Below are positions 10,926 to 22,309 of a stretch of 64,000 nucleotides of DNA, piece by piece. The notes below the pieces were generated by a model. The model was not told the DNA's origin and made no database searches. It was given only the letters and a program-made list of their open reading frames with translations. The stretch is taken from NCBI GenBank assembly GCA_030867875.1, contig JAOWCC010001751.1:27148369-27212368 (forward strand), given 5' to 3'. Source of the DNA: Actinernus sp. WN-2022 (taxonomy: Eukaryota; Cnidaria; Anthozoa; Actiniaria; Actinernidae). Within the stretch, counting starts at the first letter, position 1; each line of letters opens with the position of its first letter. The translations under genes and the position numbers were made by a program.

Positions 10926-11320
10926 TAATAAACTCATCGGCGCAGTACTCGCTAAGATCGGGCAAAAGCAGACTGACCGTTTTAGCAACTATGTAACTGT
11001 GAAATATCAAGTTATCTAAATTGTTTAACTTATATCATATAGTACGTATTTATTCATGTTATTAGTAGCTTTTTATTAAGTGTAATCAGCCTGTAATTCA
11101 GTATATGTATACACTGCAAGAGGCGTGAATAAACTAATTTTATTATATGGTACGAGCTACTTCCGGTAAAAGCACGCATTCTGATTGGCTGTTTATCGGT
11201 CGAGATTTCCCCGTAATGCCCACGGGCATTATGGGATATGTTAATGCTCGGCAAACTTTGAAATCCCTAAAAAACAGCTGAACTGTCATAATTTTAGAGA
11301 AAAACGGAGAGAAAGTGTAA

Positions 11321-12091
11321 AATGAGCAAGGAAGAATATTCCGAAAGTGAAATTGATTACCCTACTGACATAGAAGGCAATGTTATACTCAGTGATAAGT
11401 TATACTGAACAAAAACAACAACATTGCCAACGGCAAAGGCCGGTGGAGGCTCCGAACAGCCAGCAAGGAATCGAGAGGTTCGTAAATAAACAGAAAAGTT
11501 CCGTGAAAAAAATAGCTAGTGACATAAAAACCTTATGTCGGTTCCTAGAGTCGATAAACAAGGAAAACGTAATATTTGCAACCTTACCTCCAGCTGACTT
11601 CGACCACCTGTTATCCAAGTTCTTCATCGGACATTCCCAAAATTAGCGGCGAAGTATACGACTTTACGAGCCTGGAACACCGGCTTTCGTGTTTTCAAAT
11701 AGTATCCAAAGATTCCTCTCTGATCAAAATTCCACAAGGCTAGTCAATATCCTTTGGAATAAGGGCTTCGAAAAAAAGCGAAAATATCTTGTACACAAAC
11801 TGACAAAGCTCCAACTTCGGTCCCTCGTTGTCCACGGCAGTGCCTTTCCCGGTACTTCTGAGGAAAACAGCCAAGCGAGATTTGCTGGCTGCTAATATAT
11901 GTCTCAGGATGCCACTTACAGATTTTCCAGTGATAGCCAGATTCGCAAAACGGGTAACGTCGGTGTTGATTGAGAGGACTGACTTCAGTTTGACAGATCT
12001 TTTCGTCTTTCGCCCGTATGTTTTCTTTAGAAAAACCTATCCGTCTCAATTCATCAACAATAAAAAAGACAGTGTTGCCTTCAGAAATTAA
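11321..12091 (+). pseudogene. broken Crypton/KIAA1958-type recombinase-like gene
   Basis: An ATG at 11321 begins MSKEEYSESEIDYPTDIEG, an acidic leader. After a frame change near 11400 comes IERFVNKQKSSVKKIASDI, then LCRFLESINKENV and LPPADFDHLLSKFF. A second break leads to NSIQRFLSDQNST near 11697-11735, followed by KGFEKKRKYL. This order (fibronectin-like leader, K-rich helix, LPxxxLDxLLSxFF, then SxQRxxxRxL) is that of the N-terminal region of Crypton-derived proteins with a C-terminal tyrosine-recombinase fold. I cannot see the catalytic R..HxxR..Y core, so it is truncated. The family link rests on recalled motifs, not a search. Confidence 0.6.
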
Positions 12092-12099
12092 ATTTAGTT

Positions 12100-12900
12100 C
12101 TTCAAAAAAACGTTGATTTGAGCCTTAGATTAGAACCATTATTAATATTATTACAAAATCGTATTCTATCGAGTTTAAACGAATAATTATGGCTTCCCAC
12201 GCTGTATTAAAAATAGCTACTAACTGTCACTGTACTTATGGTCTCCATGTTTACTGTAATCTCCTTCCTTTCAGTCACTATACCATGGTTCCTCTGATCA
12301 GCTTTACAGCATAAAACTCGAGCGGTTGTTGTTTTACCCGATCAATTCTAGTAGTTCAAAGAACATTTTAACACGTAAATGTATCCAAATGTGGCTTCAC
12401 ATTTTCCTCACGCTTCCCAGCAGGCTAAATCAGTATGTCTGAGTGATTTTGAGCGGGTTTCTGCAGCCGCAACTTGTATAAACAGCATACTCCAGTTGCC
12501 AGAGCCGTTCGACGTCATGCCATTACTCACTCGATTTGCCTGTAAAAGCCTGGTAACTTGTAGATTCTTAGCAGCTTTATGATTGGTTGTGTTGATTTTC
12601 AATATAAGAACTCTTTTTCTTGGATTAAAACTATTCGCGCGAATTCATTGAATAAATGATGTTAAAAATTAACATGATTGTTTACTCTAAGAAGTCACGG
12701 TTCTCGCTAAAATTATGATTTACGGAAGGATTTCTAGCTGGTTTATAATGACAACACTTCTGGATTATAATTATTTGCCTAAATTCTTAGTGAATTATGA
12801 AATTTTTGCCTAAATATGTAATGAAATGGGCCGCAACAACTGAGAAATCTGAGTACTTCGAGTCTGACCATGGTTTATTTAAACTCAGCTAAGGCATGTT
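12100..12900. other. stretch without recognisable gene
   Basis: Short frames exist on both strands at 12379-12602 but overlap each other and show no motif. I see no element ends. Confidence 0.4.
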
Positions 12901-12912
12901 TTACGACAGAAT

Positions 12913-13310
12913 ACCTCCGGGGGGGATACTCCCTTGTATGGCCTATACGGGTATGGCCGTTTGAGCTGCGGAGGTCTGGGATAGGGTATCCTTTTTACGG
13001 TTTTGATCTGGGAAAGGGTATGGATTTTGATATACTTGTCGTTGGCGCCATGCTTAGCGCTCTATCGACCACACTACAGCTTAAAATACCATATTAAAAC
13101 AAAACAACGGCTTTCATAGTGTAATTTTAATTTAAAACTGTTCGTATCTGGGATATAGTATCGATTTTTTGCTTCAAGTCTGGGATAGGGTATAGATTTT
13201 TTTGCTTCAAGTCTGGGATAGGGTATATATTTTTTTGCTTCAAGTCTGGGATAGGATCAGTGGTAAACGGCATTTTTAGGTCTGGGATCGGGTCGGGATT
13301 TTGAGGTCTC
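12913..13310. mobile_element. GGGTAT-rich hAT-like MITE, truncated
   Basis: The left end is cctccgggggggatactccc, followed by repeated gtctgggatagggtat words and ttttgag-type spacers. The end sequence and G-rich phrasing match the better-delimited element at 54190-54633, which has an 8-bp duplication. No matching right TIR is visible here. The unit caagtctgggatagggtata is repeated about three times with a ~33-bp period (13170-13255). Confidence 0.55.
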
Positions 13311-13444
13311 CTCGTTGAGCTTTTAAATGAAGGAATACCAAGCATAAGATTAACAGTGAATAACAATGTAACAAGAGAAGAAGAGCGCCTGAGGTCAGCA
13401 TGACCCAAGCTGTCGACAGTTTTTACTAGGTTGACAGGTGGTAT

Positions 13445-13695
13445 TCATAATTTAACACCCCGCCCACAATGGAATAGATTTCTGACATTGTGCCGTTTGG
13501 CGTTTGTCGTCCGGGACAACGTTTTTTGAAATAGGTGTATACCGACGGCAGTAGAGGTAATAACAAAGAACCGACGATGCAGATCTGGACTCACTGTCTG
13601 TTTTCTTAGGCTACATGCAGAAAGATCACTTAAATAGATCAAAAATAGTCGTGGGCCTAAGATAGAATCTGAGGAACATCACAATGAACCATGGA
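13445..13695 (-). pseudogene. non-LTR RT fragment, downstream piece of a split LINE
   Basis: The minus strand near 13690-13600 encodes SDSILGPRLFLIYLSDL, a decayed version of the PQGSILGPLLFLIYINDL segment that precedes the RT catalytic motif. Further downstream only degenerate coding remains. It fits the upstream piece at 16140-16560 in order and strand, with the 63-bp minisatellite between them. Confidence 0.7.
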
Positions 13696-13813
13696 GGAGA
13701 AAGATAGAGCCAGACAGTTACCGCTACAAACGAACCACGGTATTAATTTACCCAACAATACAAAACACCCTTTAGAACGAGCAGTACAAAAACAATACAG
13801 CTACTGTCAATGG

Positions 13814-15869
13814 GTACAATCAGAATACAGGTCTCGAGGGGTACTGTATTACTCACAATAGAGCTACAGTATAATGGTACAATCAGAATGCAGGTCTCGA
13901 GCTGTACTGTATTACTCACAATAGAGCTACAGTATAATGGTACAATCAGAATACAGGTCTCGATAGGTACTGTATTACTCACAATGGAGCTACAGTATAA
14001 TGTACAATCAGAATACAGGTCTCGAGCTGTACTGCATTACTCACAATAGAGCTACAGTATAATGTACAATCAGAATACAGGTCTCGATAGGTACTGTATT
14101 ACTCACAATAGAGCTACAGTATAATGGTACAATCAGAATACAGGTCTCGAGGGGTACTGTATTACTCACAATAGAGCTACAGTATAATGGTACAATCAGA
14201 ATACAGGTCTCGAGCTGTACTGTATTACTCACAATAGAGCTACAGTATAATGGTACAATCAGAATACAGGACTCGATAGGTACTGTATTACTCACAATAG
14301 AGCTACAGTATAATGGTACAATCAGAATACAGGTCTCGCGCTGTACTGTATTACTCACAATAGAGCTACAGTATAATGGTACAATCAGAATACAGGACTC
14401 GATAGGTACTGTATTACTCACAATAGAGCTACAGTATAATGGTACAATCAGAATACAGGTCTCGAGGGGTACTGTATTACTCACAATAGAGCTACAGTAT
14501 AATGGTACAATCAGAATACAGGTCTCGAGCTGTACTGTATTACTCACAATAGAGCTACAGTATAATGTACAATCAGAATACAGGTCTCGATAGGTACTGT
14601 ATTACTCACAATAGAGCTACAGTATAATGGTACAATCAGAATGCAGGTCTCGAGCTGTACTGTATTACTCACAATAGAGCTACAGTATAATGGTACAATC
14701 AGAATACAGGACTCGATAGGTACTGTATTACTCACAATAGAGCTACAGTATAATGGTACAATCAGAATACAGGTCTCGAGCTGTACTGTATTACTCACAA
14801 TAGAGCTACAGTATAATGGTACAATCAGAATACAGGTCTCGATAGGCACTGTATTACTCACAATAGAGCTACAGTATAATGGTACAATCAGAATACAGGT
14901 CTCGATAGGTACTGTATTACTCACAATAGAGCTACAGTATAATGGTACAATCAGAATACAGGTCTCGAGCTGTACTGTATTACTCACAATAGAGCTACAG
15001 TATAATGGTACAATCAGAATACAGGACTCGATAGGTACTGTATTACTCACAATAGAGCTACAGTATAATGGTACAATCAGAATACAGGTCTCGAGCTGTA
15101 CTGTATTACTCACAATAGAGCTACAGTATAATGGTACAATCAGAATACAGGTCTCGATAGGCACTGTATTACTCACAATAGAGCTACAGTATAATGGTAC
15201 AATCAGAATACAGGACTCGATAGGTACTGTATTACTCACAATAGAGCTACAGTATAATGGTACAATCAGAATACAGGTCTCGATAGGTACTGTATTACTC
15301 ACAATAGAGCTACAGTATAATGGTACAATCAGAATACAGGACTCGATAGGTACTGTATTACTCACAATAGAGCTACAGTATAATGGTACAATCAGAATAC
15401 AGGTCTCGATAGGTACTGTATTACTCACAATAGAGCTACAGTATAATGGTACAATCAGAATACAGGACTCGATAGGTACTGTATTACTCACAATAGAGCT
15501 ACAGTATAATGGTACAATCAGAATACAGGTCTCGAGCTGTACTGTATTACTCACAATAGAGCTACAGTATAATGGTACAATCAGAATACAGGTCTCGATA
15601 GGCACTGTATTACTCACAATAGAGCTACAGTATAATGGTACAATCAGAATACAGGTCTCGAGGGGTACTGTATTACTCACAATAGAGCTACAGTATAATG
15701 GTACAATCAGAATACAGGACTCGATAGGTACTGTATTACTCACAATAGAGCTACAGTATAATGGTACAATCAGAATACAGGTCTCGAGCTGTACTGTATT
15801 ACTCACAATAGAGCTACAGTATAATGGTACAATCAGAATACAGGTCTCGAGGGGTACTGAATTACTCGT
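13814..15869. repeat. 63-bp minisatellite, about 33 copies
   Basis: The unit contains gtacaatcagaatacagg, then a variable box, then actgtattactcacaatag and agctacagtataatg. Copies differ mainly at tctcg versus actcg and at a following box (atagg, agctg or agggg), which alternate in a non-random order. Because 63 is divisible by 3 and the unit lacks stops in some frames, both strands stay open for over 400 codons. A few 62-bp copies break those frames. No flanking start context, splice signal or codon bias supports translation. The array sits inside a LINE RT relic. Confidence 0.97.
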
Positions 15870-16139
15870 CAGATAGGTTACCAGTAACCTATTGGTCGTT
15901 GTATGAGTATGTGCAACATATATATGTGTGTTTTTGTATATTGTATAAAATAAAATAAAAAGATTAGTAGTTAAAAAACAAAGGTTACCAGTAACAAAGT
16001 AAGAGGTTCATACCGAGAATCGATGTTCTAAGCCCTATGTTTAGAGATTAGAACCGAAGATTTGAGGTATCGGAAATTGACTTATATCACATACATTTGG
16101 TGAGGTTTAAAACTGACTTATAAACCTCCCTGTAGCAGT

Positions 16140-16560
16140 CTATTGTTGAACGGGTTTATACCAACGTTTCACTATGAAGAACAAAGAAAACCGTGTCAAG
16201 TGTGATATCATGTGGATACGCTGAGAGTCCTGAGAGAGATATGAAGAAAACCATTGCAGCGTCGTTTGGCAGATTCCAAAATATTCCAACTTTTTAAGCA
16301 GAATTTGGTGATCGAGTGTCAATTAGGCCTTTTTTGAGATCTAGATCGAAAACTCCATTTGGAAGACCTTTGTCAATATTAAAGTACCAATCGTTTATTA
16401 TATGAAGAAGAGCACACACCTGACTGGGATTCATCTAGTAGATTCAGTATTCTCCGTCAAATAGGTATATAATTGATTGAAAACTATTATTTATATAAGT
16501 TGAGCTAACAACCTTACGGAAAGAACAGAGATAGGCATATAATTATTTGTGAAAAAGAGG
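16140..16560 (-). pseudogene. non-LTR RT fragment, upstream piece of a split LINE
   Basis: The minus strand encodes ALLHIINDWYFNIDKGLPNG, then FDLDLKK (motif A), a frame break, and DHQILLKKLEYFGI followed by TTLQWFSSYLS. This is the standard LINE RT order. It is separated from its downstream piece at 13445-13695 by about 2.4 kb dominated by the minisatellite. Stops and frameshifts make it non-functional. Confidence 0.8.
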
Positions 16561-18400
16561 AAAGGGAGCTTTGTTCTACGCATATTTCTCCATAATCTTC
16601 CTTAAAGGTCACTATTTTCTCTCATTTCGCCTGCATCTGCTTTGCTTTTGAGCCTACTGTACATGTGGTCTATTGATTGCGGTATAATTGCTTTACTCAT
16701 GCACTTTATGGGAAACGTTCGTGGGAATTCAAAGAGAAGAGATAATAACGAAGATACTATTTCACCAACCAACAAAGCTGGGTGACACTCTTCGATATAA
16801 TGAGCGTTTATATGACGTTTTATGGCTTGTTATATATTAATTTCACGTTAAAAAATATACCTTCAAAATCTCATGAATAACTAATGAGCATTTTGTCCAA
16901 TCAGATGAAGCAAATCAGTCACGTGCATGCTCCTTTATACCTGATAAAATCTCATCAATCTAAAAAGCCCGCGGAGGGATTTGAATTCTGTCCCATGGGG
17001 AAACGGGGTTAATGAGTGAAACAATGGATAAGCACCTTGCAACTCTTGGAATTTCTATTGATGTTTCAACTTTCTCATTGAATTGTTTTATATAAAGAAT
17101 ACTAATGAACATGAAATTTTATATAAAGTTTCATCCTAATTAAGAATTCACTGATAAAGACCCAAAGATAGCAAAAAATACACGGAACATAAGGTACCTA
17201 GATAATAAATTTTGCACTAAATTTACTAATATCAGCAGACTACCGTTAAGTAACAGTCCGCGCAAGAGGTAGGCACAATGTTATTGTTCAGATGCAATTT
17301 GCTTTCCCCACTTTAGTATTTTATGTTTTTCATACTGACAACTCATCAACCCTTAAATGATTTCTGAAATTAAATCCACTAAAAATGCATTTTAAAGGTT
17401 CATTTCTTTTGTTTGAAAACATTTTGTCCAATCAGAAGAGTGCAAAATAATAACCAAGTAAACGTTAAATTTAAAAAATATTCCCCATATTGAAAGTTCG
17501 TCATATTAAAAGTTATGAGTGTTTTCACTGGATGCAATTCAAATCTGTTTGCAAAATGAGAAAAAATAATATTCTTCTTTAAGCCGATATCAAAATCATT
17601 GCACACAGAAGAGGACATTTGCTATTGGTCATCGCTTTGAAGTAAATGCGATTTTATTTGAGAGAGAGAACAACTTCAGTCGCATTACAAGTTTATAATG
17701 TGGCTTACCTGTTGATACCGAAACTATACGAAGCAGACTGAATTATATGCTTTCGTTTGAACGCTCCAAATTATTTCCTACTACAGCTTCCGCCATACCC
17801 GCAAAGGTCACACAAGAAAAATAGTACGAAATCATGACGAAATGGAACTTTAATAGTAATTTGTACCAATTTAAACTTGAGAAACCTCAATGTTCTATAC
17901 ACTAAAATACTGTAAATTTATTCTTCTATCTGAATTCAGCGGTAGGTAGTCAGTTTAGACATGCGTATTCAAGCTAAACCCAGTTTTCCTCTACTTGGTA
18001 GTTCCTAAACCAGTAATGCCTTGTAAAAATTCACTTTACTTACAAAAACAAATTCAAATTTGTACGATCGAAATCTTAATATAATCACTCTAAACAGTTA
18101 CCAGCTACAGATTAGATGTTACTTAACTTTGATTTGAAGGTAAGTAGAACTCATATATCATTTTATTTGTTTTATAAGGCAAAATAGCTCCCAAATCCAT
18201 GTATTTTTCAGTAAAGTGACTGGGCCGATACCGGAAGTGAGTCACCGGTTATCCATATGTAGGCTTTTGTACGCAATGACTTTGATATGTTTTGATAGAT
18301 TTTAGTGTCTAAGCCAATGAGGTGGAAGATCGAAACAATACCACAATTAGCATATTTTTACATGCCATGCATAACATGTGCCTACCTCTTTGCGGACCAT
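16561..18400. other. A+T-rich stretch without recognisable gene
   Basis: All frames carry frequent stops; the short minus-strand frame at 17400-17618 has no motif. I see no element ends except the MITE that begins at 18407. Confidence 0.4.
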
Positions 18401-18406
18401 TACTTA

Positions 18407-18907
18407 AAGGAGAACTGAACCCTAAATCAATCCGACGACTCAGTACAAACTTGTATTCAAGAGAAATTAGTTCTGCTATCAGTTTATTTCTTTGTGGTGC
18501 ACGTCTAAACAGGGATAATACGTTTTGAAGGTCGAAAAATAACCGATTCTCCGCTGATAAAGCTAGTTTGTGTGGTGGCTCAATTCAGCGCTTTTTTACC
18601 CCGTATCGTACGTCATGCATACCAAGGAAAAACAGCCACACCTTCAGCACAAAGAAAGCACAATAGTGCGCAATTATTAGTCGTTAGTCCATCTATTCAA
18701 AGCCGAAAACAACATGACAAAACTAATTTATTCCCCGTATAGTACGTCACAGATTACCGGAATTGAGCCGTAGCGGCGGTTGGGAGGAAGATTTGCAGAT
18801 TTTCTTTCCTTTGACGCAAAACACAGTAAAATAAATTTTGGTATGAGTCTTTTCATGTTTAGATCTACTCATTGAGATAAAGTTGATTTTAGGGTTCAGT
18901 TCTCCTT
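18407..18907. mobile_element. 501-bp TA-flanked MITE (mariner-like ends)
   Basis: TIRs of about 20 bp (AAGGAGAACTGAACCCTAAA and its complement) lie at 18407 and 18907. They are flanked by TA at 18405-18406 and 18908-18909. No transposase is present. The TA target suggests a Tc1/mariner-type helper. Confidence 0.85.
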
Positions 18908-18910
18908 TAT

Positions 18911-19006
18911 AATAAACTCGCAGCACGTGTTTTATCAGGTCTAAAACTCTCGGACTGCGCCCTCGAATTTTAAACCTGATAAAACACTGCTGCTCGTTTA
19001 TTAAAC
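18911..19006. repeat. palindrome with roughly 35-bp arms
   Basis: The sequence ataaactcg...gtgttttatcagg is mirrored by cctgataaaacac...cgtttat. The arms enclose about 25 bp. Similar gataaaaca words recur at 20040-20280, suggesting a dispersed family. Confidence 0.65.
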
Positions 19007-19148
19007 ATTACTTAAATGGCAAACAGAGGCAGTCATTGATCGTCATTTTGCCGTCGGAACCCAAGGATATGGCTGTCGAATGACGCTACGAATGGGTTGT
19101 TAAATAGTTTATAATTAGTGCCCGTCAGGTCCCGTTCGTGTACATACC

Positions 19149-19260
19149 GCCTCCCGGTTACCTCAGTGGTTAAGCGCTGGTCTGTCGAGAGGGAGGTCGC
19201 GTGTTGAAACCCCGACCAGACCAACACTCAGGGTCTTAAAATACATCGCCAGAAATTCGA
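19149..19260 (+). mobile_element. tRNA-headed SINE copy
   Basis: A tRNA-like head carries an A-box-like cctcagtggttaagcgctgg and a B-box-like gtgttgaaaccccg about 35 bp later. The downstream actcagggtcttaaaata is shared with the copy at 51085-51260. The head does not fold into a clean cloverleaf, so it is a SINE rather than a tRNA gene. Confidence 0.65.
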
Positions 19261-19572
19261 GACATAGTATTGCGCGACCGGTATTTGACCCCTGCACACT
19301 GTGTGAACTAAAGGCGGTCGTGAAAAGTTACGGATAAGCGTGTGCGGAACCTAAACGTTTTCCTTATTTCTCATGAGATACGGTACAATCGTAAAAATGT
19401 GCGATCAAGGCATTATTTCTACGGATATTATCAATTCGGTTTTGATATTTTCAAAGCCAAGTAGTAAATTCTTTGATTTTAGGGGAAGTATAAAGATTCT
19501 CATTTATTACGGTGCGCATTAAACGATTTCCAGTAAAACATGCAGATAACAGTTTATAAATACATTGGCACT

Positions 19573-20047
19573 TAAATAAGTACGGTGGCCCATAGGTACA
19601 ATACGGAAACACAAATTCAAATAAGCTGCAGCAAATTGAAATGCGCTGCAGCAAATTCAAATACGCTGCCAGCAAATTCAAATGCGCTAACGCAAATCCA
19701 AATAGACGAACGCAAAATCCAAATATCCGAACGCAAATCCAAATACGCTGCAGCAAATTCAAATACGCTGCGAGAAATCCAAATACGCTGCAGCAACCGA
19801 GGCCTTCCAGATCCCGGTAAAAATCGAAAGCGGGAGACTAGGGTCAAGGTTTCGACTCGTGACGTTCCAGTGACAAAACACCGGTGGAGCCAGAGCACGA
19901 GTAGAGAAGGATTACGGTAAGTACTGTATATTTGCGTTCGTGTATTTGGATTTGCTGTAGCGTATTTGAATTTGCTGCAGCGTATTTGAATTTGCGTTTC
20001 TTTATTTGGATTTGAGTTCGTGTATTGGGATTTGCGTTCGTGTATTT
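19573..20047. mobile_element. palindromic repeat element with GTATTTGAATTTGC arrays
   Basis: The left part (19597-19797) is a tandem array of words like caaattcaaatacgctgcag. The right part (19930-20045) is the same array on the opposite strand (gtatttgaatttgctgcagc). Between them is a core of about 125 bp (gaggccttccagatcccgg to ctcgtagagaaggattacgg-like sequence). The same core plus arrays recurs at 20290-20700, 24722-25130 and 28275-28690. Confidence 0.75.
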
Positions 20048-20289
20048 AACAAATAAAGAAGCCTTGCCATGTTTTATACTATCATAAAACACGATGGGCA
20101 TTTGAGAACATGAGAGAAATGTTAAAGCACAAGCCGAAGGATTTCAGGCTTCTTTATCTATTTTATAATACAGATTTACACGCGCGATGAAAGGAAACCG
20201 CCAGTTGAAAACAATAAAACACGGCAAACCATGTTATATACTCTGATAAAACATGGCTTTTTTGCCAATCAGAGCGTGCGTACTATCGT

Positions 20290-20930
20290 ATCTATATTAT
20301 AATTGAAATTGCTGCAGCGTATTTGAATTTGCGTTTCTGTATTGCACTTTATACCAACTTTATCATTCGCACAGTACTTACCGTAATCCTTCTCTACTCG
20401 TGCTCTGGCTCCACCGGTGTTTTGTCAAGAACGTCAAGAACGTCACGAGTCAAAACCTTGACCCTAGTCTCCCGCGTTCGATTTTTACCGGGATCTGGAA
20501 GGCCTCTGTTGCTGCAGCGTATTTGAATTTGCTGTAGCGTATTTGGATTTGTTGCAGCGTATTTGGATTTGCGTTCGGGTATTTGGATTTGCGTTTGTGT
20601 ATTTGAATTTGCGTTCGTGTATTTGGCATTGCATTCGTGTATTTGAATTTGCTGCAGCGTATTTGAATTTGCGTTTCTGTATTGCACCTATATGCCACCT
20701 TAAATAAGGGATATTAAAGTCGCCAGTTGATTCGGGCCTGGACCACCTCCACATGGCGGGCTAAAACACGGGACAGTTTAATGTGGGTTTCAATTTGCTG
20801 TATGTATGGAGATCTATGGAGTAACTGAAACAATGCAGTGTTTGAGGTAGCACCTCTAATCACCTCGCCGCCTCTGTCGGAAATTACAACTTCAAAATAA
20901 TTGAGTGTTGTTGCAAGTCTGCGTAAAATC
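20290..20930. repeat. second copy of the GTATTTGAATTTGC core element
   Basis: It is in opposite orientation to the 19573-20047 copy. It holds the core at 20370-20510, the array at 20510-20690, and a ~230-bp tail (from ccacct to gttgttgcaagtctgcg). That tail matches 25130-25350 and 28700-28925. It therefore forms the left member of the dispersed duplication described for 24.2-31.3 kb. Confidence 0.8.
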
Positions 20931-21119
20931 CTGTTTATTTAAAGCCCTAGCTCGACTTAACTCAACTTCGAACGCAAATTTCTGCTGTGATTGGTCTAGC
21001 CGTTAATATGGTTTTTGAAGAAAAAGACGAGACAATAGCTGCAAAAAAATTATATTGTCGGAAGCCCGCCGGTTGCCACTGACTGACTGAGCGTGAGAGT
21101 AAAGCTACCTTTCATACTA

Positions 21120-21310
21120 CCGGGCCCAGAAGTGACCAGGAGTCGCAGGTCAAGAAAGAAAGCTTCTAAAATCCTGTATAAAAAGTGCTCATGAAAGCAC
21201 TCAAAAAGACAGTCGAGTGAATAAAAATATTATCCAACACAAAGCTGGCATACTGAGTGCCAGGCGCCGATTAGAGCAGCATTTATATTATTTTGTTGTG
21301 ACTGAAATCA
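21120..21310. repeat. segment repeated inverted at 26.7 and 29.7 kb
   Basis: The stretch from gggcccagaagtgaccagga through tgccaggcgccgattagagc to aaataatataaatg-like sequence is found in reverse orientation at about 26655-26895 and 29650-29900 with few differences. It shows that the 20.9-31.3 kb block contains both inverted and direct copies. Confidence 0.8.
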
Positions 21311-21339
21311 GTAAAATAGGCCAAATGCTACCACAAATG

Positions 21340-21965
21340 CTAACTTCAAGTATTTAATTACTATAGGCCATGACCCCTCTTCTAATTTTGAATCACTCTA
21401 GTCTACCCCTCCCCTTATTATTATTTAATTACTATAGGGTACCCCTGCTGTTCTATTATTTAATCACTATAGGCCATATATTTTTCAATTACAATGGTCT
21501 ACTTCTCGCATTATATTTTTGATTAGGCCTTTCCAGATTGTGCTAGTAAAAATGGAAAATGTTGCTCCAAAATAGGCCAAAAGTTGCAGTCAAAAAGTTG
21601 CCAAAAACTATAAAAAGTGCTCAAAAAAATCTAAATAGTTGCTTCTATTTTTGATTCACTAGCCCACCCTCTAACTTCTATTATTTTTTATACACTATAG
21701 CTAGGCAAAACCTCCCTTCTATTATTAAATTACTATAGGGTACCCCTGCTGTTATATTATTTAATTGCTATAGGCAACCCCTCCCCATTGATCTTTGAAT
21801 TACTATGGTCTACCCCTTCCCTTTTATTTTTGATTCGATACTGAACCCACCCCTTCAGTTGTATTATTTAATTTCTATTGGTTACTCCTTCCCTTCTATT
21901 TTTGATTCACAAGCCTACCCTTTAACTTCTATTATTTAATTGCTACAGAGTACTCCTTGCCTTCG
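21340..21965. repeat. degenerate tandem repeat, ~50-70 bp period
   Basis: Variants of ttctattatttaattactat followed by agg, then taccccctcccc-like sequence, recur about ten times with variable spacing. Copies are much more diverged than in the 63-bp array. Confidence 0.7.
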
Positions 21966-21967
21966 AT

Positions 21968-22309
21968 GTGTTTCCCTTTCCCTCGCTAGCATGTTTACTT
22001 CAAACTTTATTCACGGTATTCATACTTCAATGTGTTTCCCTTTACGGCAAAGCCGTGCCAGACGTTGGATCAAAAAACAGATCTTGGTCAGCAAGAAGAA
22101 GAAAATATAATGATAAAGTGTCCGAAGACTACTGCAATGCTGATCAAATACGTTTATACGATATTTCGGCTGGCCAGTACCAGCCTTCTTCGGGTTTATT
22201 TTACAGGTTTATTTTACAGTATCACAAATGGATACAAGCAAGGCTTATTGTTAATTACGTAACTATGAGTGGAAATTACAAAATCGATGACATATGTTTT
22301 ATACAATAG
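21968..22309 (+). CDS. unrecognised small ORF with hydrophobic N-terminus
   Basis: The frame encodes 113 residues. It starts with a hydrophobic stretch resembling a signal peptide (FPSLACLLQTLFTVFILQC), followed by a basic segment and a mixed remainder. It starts at the edge of the degenerate tandem repeat. A related segment containing tttacttccaactttattc recurs near 22662. No family is recognised. It may be a chance frame. Confidence 0.15.
   Translation: MFPFPSLACLLQTLFTVFILQCVSLYGKAVPDVGSKNRSWSARRRKYNDKVSEDYCNADQIRLYDISAGQYQPSSGLFYRFILQYHKWIQARLIVNYVTMSGNYKIDDICFIQ

Noticed and set aside
13814..15869. CRISPR-like array
   Set aside because: Units are contiguous with no unique spacers, and the surroundings are eukaryotic retroelements.
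14544..15876. 400-codon open frames on both strands as repeat proteins
   Set aside because: They are fully explained by a stop-free 63-bp tandem unit. Both strands and neighbouring frames are open, 62-bp units break the frame, and no start or splice context exists.
19149..19240. Functional tRNA gene
   Set aside because: A- and B-box-like words are present, but stems do not pair into a cloverleaf. The same head with a shared downstream body at 51085 marks a SINE.
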